From positions 1-58,646 of IMG/VR virus record IMGVR_UViG_3300028873_000026: a DNA stretch of 58,646 nt; one strand, given 5' to 3'. Each line of letters starts with the position of its first letter. Position 1 is the stretch's first letter. This stretch comes from a virus. The notes under the pieces were generated by a model. The model worked only from the letters and a program-made list of their open reading frames with translations, was not told the DNA's origin and did no database searches. Positions 14,283-21,290 of the stretch are shown one piece after another. The position numbers and the translations under genes were made by a program.

Positions 14283-15146
14283 ATGGACACCGAGATGCAG
14301 TGCGAAGAGTTGGAGGTTGCTCCGACTGACACGCAGAAGACGCTGGTGGCTCATCAGATCGAGCTTGAGCGCCTCTATTCCAAGAACCAGACGATCCCTC
14401 GCATCAAGGCTGAGTTTCAGAACTGCGAGGAAGCCAATTTCACGGATTTCCTGATCTCGTCGGAGATCCCCGTGAGCTTTGGTTTGGACCTGCTGGTTCA
14501 GATGGCTCTTCACAAGAGAGCCAACATCCAGACCCTGGTGGGACTCTTGTACCACCACTTCAATGACGCCCAAGTCGTCGCTGATATGCTGCTCAAGGCT
14601 GTGCTGGCAGATCTCGTCGACTGGGAGCCGACCCTCAAGATCTTCGTGGTCAAGTTCGAGATCAGTCCCGAGGTCCAAGAGGACATCGATCGCTTCCAGT
14701 ACCCTCTTCCCATGGTCGTCGAGCCCAAGCCGATCACCAAGAACAGGGACACTGGATATTTCCTGAACCAAGGAAGCGTGATCCTGCGCAACAACCACCA
14801 TGAAGATGATGTCTGTCTCGATCACCTGAACCGAATGAACGAGATCCGGTTCACAGTGAACGCTGACACGGCGCTCATGGTGAAGAACAAGTGGCGGCAT
14901 CTCGACAAACCTAAAGAGGGTGAAACTCGAGATGACTTTGAGCGTCGAAAGAAGGCATTCAATAAGTACGATCGCACTGCGAAGCACGTAATGGCTTTGC
15001 TCATGCAGCACAGCGATCACTTCCACCTCACCCACAAGTATGACAAGCGTGGGCGAGTGTACTGCCAAGGTTATCACGTCAATTACCAGGGAACTCCCTG
15101 GAACAAAGCCGTGGTAGAGTTCGCAGATAAGGAGCTTATTGAATGA
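14283..15146 (+). CDS. RNA polymerase subunit 1 (N4 RNAPII gp15-like)
   Basis: 287 residues. Together with the 15629 gene this is a split T7-family RNA polymerase that transcribes middle genes in N4-like phages. The subunit carries the N-terminal part and, close to its end, the DxxGR motif (YDKRGRVYCQGYHVNYQG, about 253-270), which contacts the template in T7-like enzymes. Motifs A, B and C are absent and found in subunit 2. ATG start with GAGAGAAA just upstream. It is separated from subunit 2 by an HNH-like gene and a reverse-strand gene. Confidence 0.9.
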   Translation: MDTEMQCEELEVAPTDTQKTLVAHQIELERLYSKNQTIPRIKAEFQNCEEANFTDFLISSEIPVSFGLDLLVQMALHKRANIQTLVGLLYHHFNDAQVVADMLLKAVLADLVDWEPTLKIFVVKFEISPEVQEDIDRFQYPLPMVVEPKPITKNRDTGYFLNQGSVILRNNHHEDDVCLDHLNRMNEIRFTVNADTALMVKNKWRHLDKPKEGETRDDFERRKKAFNKYDRTAKHVMALLMQHSDHFHLTHKYDKRGRVYCQGYHVNYQGTPWNKAVVEFADKELIE

Positions 15147-15397
15147 AGAAGCCCGGCAAAAAGCGCAACTATAAGCAGGCGACCAAGTTCGAGGACTCTG
15201 CGAAGGAGGTCAAGCAGCGTGAAGAGCGTAACAAAGCGCGCTATGATGTGGCGCACCACTTGCACACCGCAATCAAGGGCTCCCTTAAAGGCAAGGACGT
15301 GGATCACAGAGATCCGCTCCGGCATCACGGTTCGAACGCCCCAAGCAACTGGGACCTCCGTTCGATCCACGCCAACCGAGGCGACAACAAGTCGTAA
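15143..15397 (+). CDS. HNH-like protein between RNAP subunits
   Basis: 84 residues, ATGA overlap with RNAP1. The N-terminal half is very basic (KKPGKKRNYKQATKFEDSAK). The C-terminal half has DVDHRDPLRHHGSNAPSNWD and HANRGDNKS, matching the DH...N...N plan of small HNH nucleases. It may be a homing endonuclease or a resident nuclease. The translational overlap suggests a stable member of the operon. The catalytic call is moderate. Confidence 0.65.
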   Translation: MKKPGKKRNYKQATKFEDSAKEVKQREERNKARYDVAHHLHTAIKGSLKGKDVDHRDPLRHHGSNAPSNWDLRSIHANRGDNKS

Positions 15398-15401
15398 GTA
15401 G

Positions 15402-15599
15402 TCACTCGTTCGATAGAATGTAACGAGCGCTTCGTCCAGCAAACCAACACACAAAAGAGACCCCGGTAAAGCCAGCGATTACTATCGCATTCATGCCGTA
15501 GTCCTCGTTATACGTCAGCACAAAAAACAGAGTTATTAGAAATCCTCCTGCTGAGACGCAGCCGAGGACGTACAGAACTCTGCCTAATCTTTTGATCAT
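15402..15599 (-). CDS. Small two-helix membrane protein on the reverse strand
   Basis: 65 residues on the strand opposite to all neighbours. The ATG at 15599 has GAGGGG at good spacing. Two hydrophobic segments are visible (about 8-28, LYVLGCVSAGGFLITLFFVL, and about 37-55, AIVIAGFTGVSFVCWFAG) with a charged short linker and C-terminus. It fits exactly between the HNH-like gene and RNAP2. Its independent orientation is typical of a moron gene expressed on its own, for example in a lysogen. Function unknown. Confidence 0.6.
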   Translation of the reverse strand: MIKRLGRVLYVLGCVSAGGFLITLFFVLTYNEDYGMNAIVIAGFTGVSFVCWFAGRSARYILSNE

Positions 15600-15628
15600 C
15601 ATCCCCTCACAACCTTAAGGAGCGTACC

Positions 15629-16852
15629 ATGCAAAGGTTCACAGGTCGTCAATATCTACAGATCGACATTGCGAATAACTTCGGGCTCGACAAACGCACT
15701 TGGGCTGAGCGTCTCGCCTGGTTCGAAGAGCACCAAGACCATCTCCACGAGATGCTCCACCAGGCTGAAGAGCCTGCTCTCTTCTACGCCGGCGTCAAAG
15801 CCTACGAGAGCGTCCTGGCTGGAGAGCCCATCGGCTATGCGATCTCGCTCGATGCCACCAGCTCTGGATTGCAGCTGCTGGCTGCTCTCACCGGAGACAG
15901 GAGCGCAGCTGAGCTGTGCAATGTGGTGAAGCCGAACCAGGGAAATGACAAGCGCTCTGACGCCTACACACTCGTCTACGAGGACATGATCTCGCAGCTC
16001 GGTGAGAGCGCCAAGATCAAACGCGAAGACACCAAGCGAGCGATTATGACGGCTCTCTATGGGTCTGTCGCTGTGCCCAAGGAAGTCTTCGGCGAAGGCA
16101 AGCTGCTCGTCACTTTCCTCGACACCATGAAGCGGCTTGCGCCGGCTGCATGGGAACTGAACGAGACCTTCCTCGAGATCTGGGACGGCGAAGCCCTCAG
16201 CAATGACTGGGTGCTTCCCGACAATTTCCACGTACACATCAAAGTCATGGCTCAGGCCAGCGAAGTCGTGAACTTCCTGAACGAGCCGTTCGACATCACC
16301 CGCAAGATCAACGCTCCGACCAAAGAGGGAAGATCTCTCGGCGCCAACACCATCCACTCGATCGACGGAATGATCGTTCGGGAGATCAGCAGGCGCTGCG
16401 ATTACGATCCCAACTGGATCGAGCTGCTCAAAGAGATCCTGGCTGATGAAGTGGAATCGCACTTCGGCACGCCAGAGTTCAGCAAAGAGGCTCATCGCAT
16501 GGTGGGCATCCTCTGGAAGCTCTTCCAGAAGAGCGGCTATCTCTCGGCGAGAATCCTGGACTACCTCGACAGCGACACCATCGTTTTCGTGGACCGAGCC
16601 GAGATCTCCAAGCTGATCGACAGCCTTCCGAAGCGTCCCTTCAAGGTTATGTCTATTCACGATTGCTTCCGATGTCTCCCTCACTACGGGGACGATCTGC
16701 GGCAACAGTACAACATGCAGCTATATTTGATTGCAAAGAGCGATCTTTTGAGCTTCGTGTTGAGCCAACTGGTAAATCGCGAAGTCCAGGTGGGCAAGCT
16801 CGATCCCACACTGGCTCAGGACATATTGGAGAGCAACTATGCGCTATCTTAG
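15629..16852 (+). CDS. RNA polymerase subunit 2 (N4 RNAPII gp16-like)
   Basis: 407 residues from an ATG with AAGGAG upstream. It holds the catalytic core of a T7-family RNA polymerase: motif A SLDATSSGLQ with Asp75, motif B KRAIMTALYGS with Lys136 and Tyr144, and motif C SIHDCF with Asp345. Those two Asp residues bind the catalytic metals. Paired with RNAP1 it forms the middle-gene polymerase. About 230 bases of other genes separate the two subunits, whereas they are adjacent in N4. Confidence 0.93.
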   Translation: MQRFTGRQYLQIDIANNFGLDKRTWAERLAWFEEHQDHLHEMLHQAEEPALFYAGVKAYESVLAGEPIGYAISLDATSSGLQLLAALTGDRSAAELCNVVKPNQGNDKRSDAYTLVYEDMISQLGESAKIKREDTKRAIMTALYGSVAVPKEVFGEGKLLVTFLDTMKRLAPAAWELNETFLEIWDGEALSNDWVLPDNFHVHIKVMAQASEVVNFLNEPFDITRKINAPTKEGRSLGANTIHSIDGMIVREISRRCDYDPNWIELLKEILADEVESHFGTPEFSKEAHRMVGILWKLFQKSGYLSARILDYLDSDTIVFVDRAEISKLIDSLPKRPFKVMSIHDCFRCLPHYGDDLRQQYNMQLYLIAKSDLLSFVLSQLVNREVQVGKLDPTLAQDILESNYALS

Positions 16853-16985
16853 AAGGCGCCTCTGGGAGATCTATTACGATCTCTCGCTCTGGTGGGTTCG
16901 AACGACTTGCTCTCACGCAGAGATCCCGTTCGGTCATTATCCCAGCTACGTCTGCAAGAAGTGCGGAAAGCTGAGGTGTGAGTAA
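16839..16985 (+). CDS. Small zinc-ribbon-like protein
   Basis: 48 residues, too short for usual gene calls. It starts inside the end of RNAP2 and its stop shares a base with the next ATG (TAATG). Trp/Tyr/Arg-rich N-terminus (RRRLWEIYYDLSLWWVRT), then TTCSHAEIPFGHYPSYVCKK, giving C-x-H plus a CxxC pair that could hold one zinc. Function unknown. Confidence 0.5.
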   Translation: MRYLRRRLWEIYYDLSLWWVRTTCSHAEIPFGHYPSYVCKKCGKLRCE

Positions 16986-17566
16986 TGGCTGGCACCCACT
17001 CTCCTAAAGACATCATCAAGATGAATGCAGCCTACGGGCTGTATTACACCTATAGAAACTCAGGTCGATCTGGCTGGTACATCCACTGTAAATGTGGAGC
17101 GTCTCAGACTATCGGTCGACCGATCAACTGCATTCCCGAACATCTTGTCCCGGCCTTCAAACGTGAAGGCTGGGACATTTCTTTGAAATACCCTCCAGTC
17201 TGCGCCCAGTGCCAGAAAGGTGAACGCAAAGTGACTTCAACCTCAGTCGCTCCCAATCCAAAGATTGCCCGACAGATCTATGCTTCGCTCGATGATCACT
17301 TCAACGAGAAGAAGCGGGTCTACAACTCTGGCTGGTCCGACGCCAAGATCGCCAAAGAGCTGGATGTCTCGGTCTCGGTCGTCACTGCGATCCGCAAGGA
17401 AGCGTATGGCGAGCTCGCTGAAGATCCGGCGATCACAGCCTTCAAGGAAGACATCGAGCTTCTGAAGCTGGAATTCGCAGATCAGTTCGCCAAGCTCTCG
17501 TCGTCCTTCATGGCTCGATTGAGCACTCTGGAAAGCCAGATCCCCAAAACGGGTGTGGCGAAGTGA
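16985..17566 (+). CDS. Zinc-finger and helix-turn-helix protein
   Basis: 193 residues. The N-terminal half has two Cys pairs (HCKCGA and VCAQCQKG) flanking aromatic sequence, a likely zinc site. The middle carries an HTH-like segment (WSDAKIAKELDVSVSVVTAI). The C-terminal 45 residues form an amphipathic helix or coiled coil. Immediately downstream of the RNA polymerase genes, it could be a DNA-binding transcription factor for the middle polymerase or a regulator; this is inferred from the domains and position. Confidence 0.68.
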   Translation: MAGTHSPKDIIKMNAAYGLYYTYRNSGRSGWYIHCKCGASQTIGRPINCIPEHLVPAFKREGWDISLKYPPVCAQCQKGERKVTSTSVAPNPKIARQIYASLDDHFNEKKRVYNSGWSDAKIAKELDVSVSVVTAIRKEAYGELAEDPAITAFKEDIELLKLEFADQFAKLSSSFMARLSTLESQIPKTGVAK

Positions 17567-17802
17567 GCACGAGCTTTCGAGCCACTACCCGAGACGTCGG
17601 CCTGGCTATTCGAGATCTTCTCGAAGGTCAGTGGATCAGCGTCCTCATCAAAGACGTCGAGCACCAGGCTGCTCGCAAGGTCCACTTCGTCGACGTCAGC
17701 GACGCCAACAATCCCGTCTTTCACCTCGACAATGGACAGCAGTTCATTCTCCGGATCATCGCCAGTGAAAAAGCGAACAAGGCCATGTTGCCCAAAGTGT
17801 AG
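17563..17802 (+). CDS. Hypothetical protein
   Basis: 79 residues from GTG (GTGA overlap). Single small beta-rich domain (DVGLAIRDLLEGQWISVLIK, VFHLDNGQQFILRIIAS). No recognised family. It overlaps the zinc-ribbon gene that follows by about 38 bases. Confidence 0.6.
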   Translation: MSTSFRATTRDVGLAIRDLLEGQWISVLIKDVEHQAARKVHFVDVSDANNPVFHLDNGQQFILRIIASEKANKAMLPKV

Positions 17803-17992
17803 TTGCACCGACATCAGTCGAGATGCAACAACACGGTACGATCCTTATCGACGTACATGGGTGATCTCCGACTTTCTCGGAGATTATACTTGCGACAATT
17901 GTGGGGAAGAATTCGACACCCCACAACGACTGCCAGTTATCATCAACATTGATGGTGATATTCTGGACCAACCAATGGAGCCAGAGATTTGA
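17765..17992 (+). CDS. Zinc-ribbon protein
   Basis: 75 residues from a GTG at 17765; an ATG at 17732 is the alternative. CCPKCSCTD and YTCDNCGEEF form a two-CxxC zinc ribbon separated by about 30 residues with a basic stretch between. Its start lies within the preceding gene, so translation is probably coupled. A nucleic-acid or protein adaptor role is likely; nothing more specific can be said. Confidence 0.6.
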   Translation: MKKRTRPCCPKCSCTDISRDATTRYDPYRRTWVISDFLGDYTCDNCGEEFDTPQRLPVIINIDGDILDQPMEPEI

Positions 17993-18480
17993 ACACCCAC
18001 ACGATGCGTCTCTACCTTACCTGGTTCATGACCATGGCCATCGTCGCACTCCTCGGAGTGTGTCTCACTGTCTGGTTCACGCCACCGGCGAAGGCTCAGG
18101 ACGCAGCCATAGGCGACTCGATTGCAGTGGGTACGGGACATGCTCTGCGTGTCTCGACCTACGCCAAGACCAGCATGGGTTCGTGCTGGATCCTGGCTCA
18201 CATGCCTCGAACTCAGTTCGACCGGGTGGTGATCAGCGCCGGCATCAATGACGCTCCTGGTCCCTGTGTGGGCAAGATCCTGGCGACAGTGAAAGCCCGG
18301 ATCAAGGTCGTGATCCTGCCGGCTCCGATCAACTCAGCTCGGGCCAGCGTCTTCAGGCTGGCCCAGCAAGCTGGCGCTTTCCCCATCAGCTACTCCTGCA
18401 AGGGCGGCTGCACGAAGCACAACTTTCACCCAGGCTCTTACGGAGCCGTGGCTACCTCTGTTCGAGCAATCTGGAAATGA
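17989..18480 (+). CDS. Secreted SGNH/GDSL hydrolase
   Basis: 163 residues from a TTG overlapping the previous stop (TTGA), or 158 from the ATG at 18004. A hydrophobic signal segment (LTWFMTMAIVALLGVCLTVW) ends in PPAKAQDAA, a good signal-peptidase site. The mature part shows SGNH block I (GDSIAVGTG, nucleophile Ser), the GIND Asn block and block V (HNFHPGSYG, catalytic His). The likely role is an esterase acting on envelope polysaccharide or lipid in the periplasm. Expression in the early region suggests alteration of the host surface, perhaps superinfection exclusion. Confidence 0.75.
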   Translation: MNTHTMRLYLTWFMTMAIVALLGVCLTVWFTPPAKAQDAAIGDSIAVGTGHALRVSTYAKTSMGSCWILAHMPRTQFDRVVISAGINDAPGPCVGKILATVKARIKVVILPAPINSARASVFRLAQQAGAFPISYSCKGGCTKHNFHPGSYGAVATSVRAIWK

Positions 18481-18683
18481 ACCTCTCACCCTCAACAGTA
18501 AAGCGTCTCTATGACTCGCTCATCGACACGGTTGCGATGCTCGAAGCCCACACAGATCCGAAACGACGGACTGACCCAAGCACGTTTGGGCAGAGTCTTT
18601 CGACCCTCCGCACAGCTCGTCTCGCCATCCAGACTGCGAAGCTCGAAAACCATGACTTCTCCGGTCGGGAACCAATGAAGTGA
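18477..18683 (+). CDS. Hypothetical protein
   Basis: 68 residues, ATGA overlap. All-helical appearance (STVKRLYDSLIDTVAMLEAH, STLRTARLAIQTAKLE). No family recognised. Coupled to both neighbours by four-base overlaps. Confidence 0.62.
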   Translation: MNLSPSTVKRLYDSLIDTVAMLEAHTDPKRRTDPSTFGQSLSTLRTARLAIQTAKLENHDFSGREPMK

Positions 18684-19060
18684 GAGCTCTCCTCGATCGG
18701 TTTCACTGGAAGCTCTTCATGTGGAAGGTTCATCCTCCGCGGTTCTCCGATCTAGGTCGCTGGATGGACGATTTCTTCGTTCGTCTCAGCGGCAAACGTC
18801 ACTACGAGTGGCGCATTCAGATGTACGGAGACGACTTCGAAGGGTCGTCCGAGCAGCAATACCAGCTCTACACCTTCAAAGGCTTCTCCAAGTGGAAGCC
18901 GACCGGTGTCGTTCGAGTCTGGAAGCATCTCAAACCCACGAACACGCAGACTGTCGTCTACCTGTTTGGCAACAACGCCTATGCAACTCCACAAGCGGCA
19001 GTCGCCGACTACGAGGAATCTCTCAATGTCCAAGTGGGTAGTCTGGTCAAAGGGGCTTAA
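18680..19060 (+). CDS. Hypothetical protein
   Basis: 126 residues from GTG (GTGA overlap). Trp- and aromatic-rich N-terminus (RFHWKLFMWKVHPPRF), then a beta-rich body (YEWRIQMYGDD, YQLYTFKGFSKWKP, TQTVVYLFGNNAYATP) ending in an acidic helix. No signal peptide or motif. Function unknown. Confidence 0.62.
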   Translation: MRALLDRFHWKLFMWKVHPPRFSDLGRWMDDFFVRLSGKRHYEWRIQMYGDDFEGSSEQQYQLYTFKGFSKWKPTGVVRVWKHLKPTNTQTVVYLFGNNAYATPQAAVADYEESLNVQVGSLVKGA

Positions 19061-19226
19061 AGGCCCTGAGATCTCCGTTCAGCACCACGGCAACGCCGGC
19101 AAGCTGACCAAGGACGAAAAGAACCGAGCTCTCGCAGAGCCGATTATGATCGACCCTGAGCACGAGGACTACTGTCTCTCGGCTCTGGCTGTGATCTATC
19201 CTGCCCCACTGGTTCGGGAAACCTGA
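19026..19226 (+). CDS. Hypothetical protein
   Basis: 66 residues from an ATG with GAGGAA upstream; the first 35 bases overlap the previous gene. Contains SKWVVWSKGLKGPEISVQHH and a conserved-looking end (DYCLSALAVIYPAPLVRE). Unrecognised. Confidence 0.55.
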   Translation: MSKWVVWSKGLKGPEISVQHHGNAGKLTKDEKNRALAEPIMIDPEHEDYCLSALAVIYPAPLVRET

Positions 19227-19285
19227 TCTTTTTCTTGAAATAAGGGTATCTTGGGTGAAGGGTGAAATCCCAAGGAGATCCTTTC

Positions 19286-19576
19286 GTGAGTACCCAAGAA
19301 GACCGGCTCGAAATCACCACGATCAGCAGCACGGGGATCACCCCTGAACAGGTCGAAGCCGAAGCCAAACGCTTTGCCATGCGAACAGGCGGCATCTTGC
19401 TGATGGCCATGGCCGAACGGGGCCTCACCGAGGACCAACTCGCTGGTATGCTCCAGGTGAACAAGCGTCAGATCCGTGGCCAGCTGATGGGCGAGCACTG
19501 GAGGAGCTATCTCCCGATGGCTGCTCTGTGCCTGGCTCTCGGGATCAAAATGGATCTGCGAACACAACAGAATTAG
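19286..19576 (+). CDS. Cro/C1-type helix-turn-helix regulator
   Basis: 96 residues from a GTG preceded by AAGGAG; an earlier GTG at 19262 lacks a ribosome site. The C-terminal half has a five-helix XRE-like layout with the HTH ERGLTEDQLAGMLQVNKRQI followed by LCLALGIKMDLR. The N-terminus has an extra acidic region. Single-domain HTH proteins of this size act as repressors or Cro-like switches. In a phage that also carries integrase, this is a candidate lysogeny regulator. Its stop codon lies within the first helix of the RNA region that follows. Confidence 0.62.
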   Translation: MSTQEDRLEITTISSTGITPEQVEAEAKRFAMRTGGILLMAMAERGLTEDQLAGMLQVNKRQIRGQLMGEHWRSYLPMAALCLALGIKMDLRTQQN

Positions 19577-20026
19577 GGGAAAACAGTCTGATCAACTGGA
19601 GAATTTGGCGGACCGGATGGGAGCCAGATTCACCCTTAGTCAGCACCCGAGCATGTGCCGTCCCTAACAGGACGCGAAACTAAAAGGCTCCGTGTTACCC
19701 ACGTAAGTGCAGCAGTCAGCCTGTGGATAGTCTGGAAGTAAACTCTACAGATCAATTTAAACTGGCAGGAGCAGACCCCAGCGGGACGGGGGACGACATA
19801 TAGCAAGTCAAGTCAGACCATCAATCTGGATGCCTTGTAAACTGTCGTAAACGGAGTGGCGGGTAGGGCTGATAACCCGAAGTGTCCACACCGGCCAGTA
19901 AAAATTGGGACCAGGGAATGAACGCCCCTGAAGGGATGTTGCTGAGAAAACTCGTTAAAGCGTCATAAGCAACCCTCTGCCCAATGATGGGCCTGCCAGC
20001 ACAAGATGGCAGGCCCATTACTTTTC
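19577..20026 (+). ncRNA. Candidate large structured RNA
   Basis: 450 bases without a gene and with many compatible helices. TTAGGG (19573-19578) pairs with CCCTAA (19662-19667). ACTGGC (19761-19766) pairs at long range with GCCAGT (19894-19899) and encloses GTGG-CGGGT...ACCCG-...CCAC. ATTGGG (19904-19909) pairs with CCCAAT (19980-19985), closing a multiloop with hairpins CAGGG/CCCTG (19912-19930) and GTTGCT/AGCAAC (19938-19973). The latter contains GAG-AAAA-CTC. A terminator ends it. The size and complexity recall the large ornate RNAs known from phages (such as GOLLD or ROOL), but I cannot assign it to either. Confidence 0.6.
19987..20025 (+). terminator. Terminator of the large RNA candidate
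   Basis: A perfect 12-bp stem ATGGGCCTGCCA/TGGCAGGCCCAT (19987-19998 with 20007-20018), an 8-base loop, then TACTTTT. It would set the 3' end of the RNA that starts near 19.58 kb. Confidence 0.75.
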
Positions 20027-20029
20027 AAG

Positions 20030-20198
20030 AATCTCGATGCTGATCGACTACCTATCTACGGAAGGATTGTCGATCACCTAGAGATGTCCCCGACGGATGT
20101 GACGCTAAACCCCGTGACGGACTGGATAGTACAGTCAGTGCGGTCTCTACTCATATGACCGATCAGGCCCGTTGCTCGAAAGAGCAGCGGGCTTTTTT
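20030..20198 (+). ncRNA. Second short structured RNA or leader ending in terminator
   Basis: Between the two terminators, TGATCGAC (20041-20048) pairs with GTCGATCA (20069-20076). GACTG/CAGTC forms a further hairpin near 20122-20138. The segment ends in the terminator at 20167-20198. It may be a separate small RNA or an attenuator leader for the ATPase gene that follows. Confidence 0.45.
20167..20198 (+). terminator. Strong rho-independent terminator
   Basis: The 11-bp stem GCCCGTTGCTC/GAGCAGCGGGC contains one T-G wobble, has a GAAA tetraloop, and is followed by six T residues. It lies 30 bases before the AAA ATPase gene, so that gene needs its own promoter or readthrough. Confidence 0.9.
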
Positions 20199-20227
20199 CA
20201 TTTCTGAACCAGGAAGAAGAGCGCCAA

Positions 20228-21286
20228 GTGTCTGAAACTCTCCAGATCTACCGTTGCACACCTCGGCAGGTCCGAGAATACATCATCGACATCTTCGAAG
20301 CTGACCTCGTTCCCAACGTGATCTCTTCGCCAGGCATGGGCAAGTCCACCATCCATCGCCAGGTCTGCAATGAGCTGGATCTGATGATGATCGATCATCG
20401 AATTTCCACCTCAGAGTCCACCGATTTCACTGGGCTGCCCCAGTACACGGCTGACGGCTATGCCCGTTATGCGCCGTTCCGGGAGATCTTCCCGCTCGAA
20501 GGCACACCCATGCCCAGGGATCTCAAAGGCCGGCTCATGCAGGGCTGGTGCATCTTCTTCGACGAGCACAACGCTGCTCCGAAGCAAGTCCAGGCTGCGA
20601 GCTACAAGGTCGTGCTCGACAAGATGATCGGCCAGCACAAGCTCCATGAGCGTGTGGTTCTGTCCATGGCCGGCAACCTCGTCACCGACCGAGCCATCGT
20701 GAACCTCGCCGGCACTGCCATGCAGTCCCGAGTGATCACGCTTGAGATGGAGGTCAATTACCGAGAGTGGCTCGAAGACGTCGCTCTCAAGGAGAACTAC
20801 GATCCTCGGATCATTGCGTTCCTGAGCCAGTACAACTCCAAGCTCATGGACTTCCGTCCTGACCACAACGACAAGACCTTCTGCTGCCCTCGGACCTGGG
20901 AGTTCATGAACAGGCTCATATCGGGCAAGGAAGTCAAAGACTCCAAGACGGCAATGTATGCCGGCACGATCTCATCGGGAGTCGCTGTCGAATTCGTGAA
21001 CTTCACGAAGATCTACAAGGAACTTATCAACGTTCGAGAGATCCTCGCTGATCCTGAGTCCTGCCGGATGCCCACCGAGAACGGCATTCGCTGGGCAACC
21101 ATCGCTCATATGATGGAAGTGGTCACCGAGGAGAACTTTGGCGGCCTGTCGGACTATGCCAACCGGTTCTCGATGGACTTTCGTGTGCTCTTCTTCAGGT
21201 CAACGATGGTTCGACACCCGGAACTGCGTCAACACCCGGCCTTCTCCAAGGCCATGATCCAACTCACGCGATATTTGAGCGACTGA
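20228..21286 (+). CDS. MoxR-type AAA+ ATPase (N4 gp24-like)
   Basis: 352 residues from GTG with AGGAAGA upstream. Walker A is SSPGMGKST (about 33-41), Walker B is CIFFDEHNAA with Asp112/Glu113, followed by a sensor stretch VVLSMAGNLVTD. MoxR-like ATPases act with VWA proteins as chaperone pairs, and the next gene, five bases away, encodes such a partner. In N4-like phages this pair (gp24/gp25) lies between the RNA polymerase and replication genes. The biochemical target is unknown. Confidence 0.88.
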   Translation: MSETLQIYRCTPRQVREYIIDIFEADLVPNVISSPGMGKSTIHRQVCNELDLMMIDHRISTSESTDFTGLPQYTADGYARYAPFREIFPLEGTPMPRDLKGRLMQGWCIFFDEHNAAPKQVQAASYKVVLDKMIGQHKLHERVVLSMAGNLVTDRAIVNLAGTAMQSRVITLEMEVNYREWLEDVALKENYDPRIIAFLSQYNSKLMDFRPDHNDKTFCCPRTWEFMNRLISGKEVKDSKTAMYAGTISSGVAVEFVNFTKIYKELINVREILADPESCRMPTENGIRWATIAHMMEVVTEENFGGLSDYANRFSMDFRVLFFRSTMVRHPELRQHPAFSKAMIQLTRYLSD

Positions 21287-21290
21287 CACC

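Noticed and set aside
14268-15077. Minus-strand frame of 269 residues opposite RNAP1
   Set aside because: Antisense shadow (Val/Leu/Asp/His-rich) of a confidently identified gene.
15656-16705. Minus-strand frame of 349 residues opposite RNAP2
   Set aside because: Antisense shadow of the catalytic RNA polymerase subunit.
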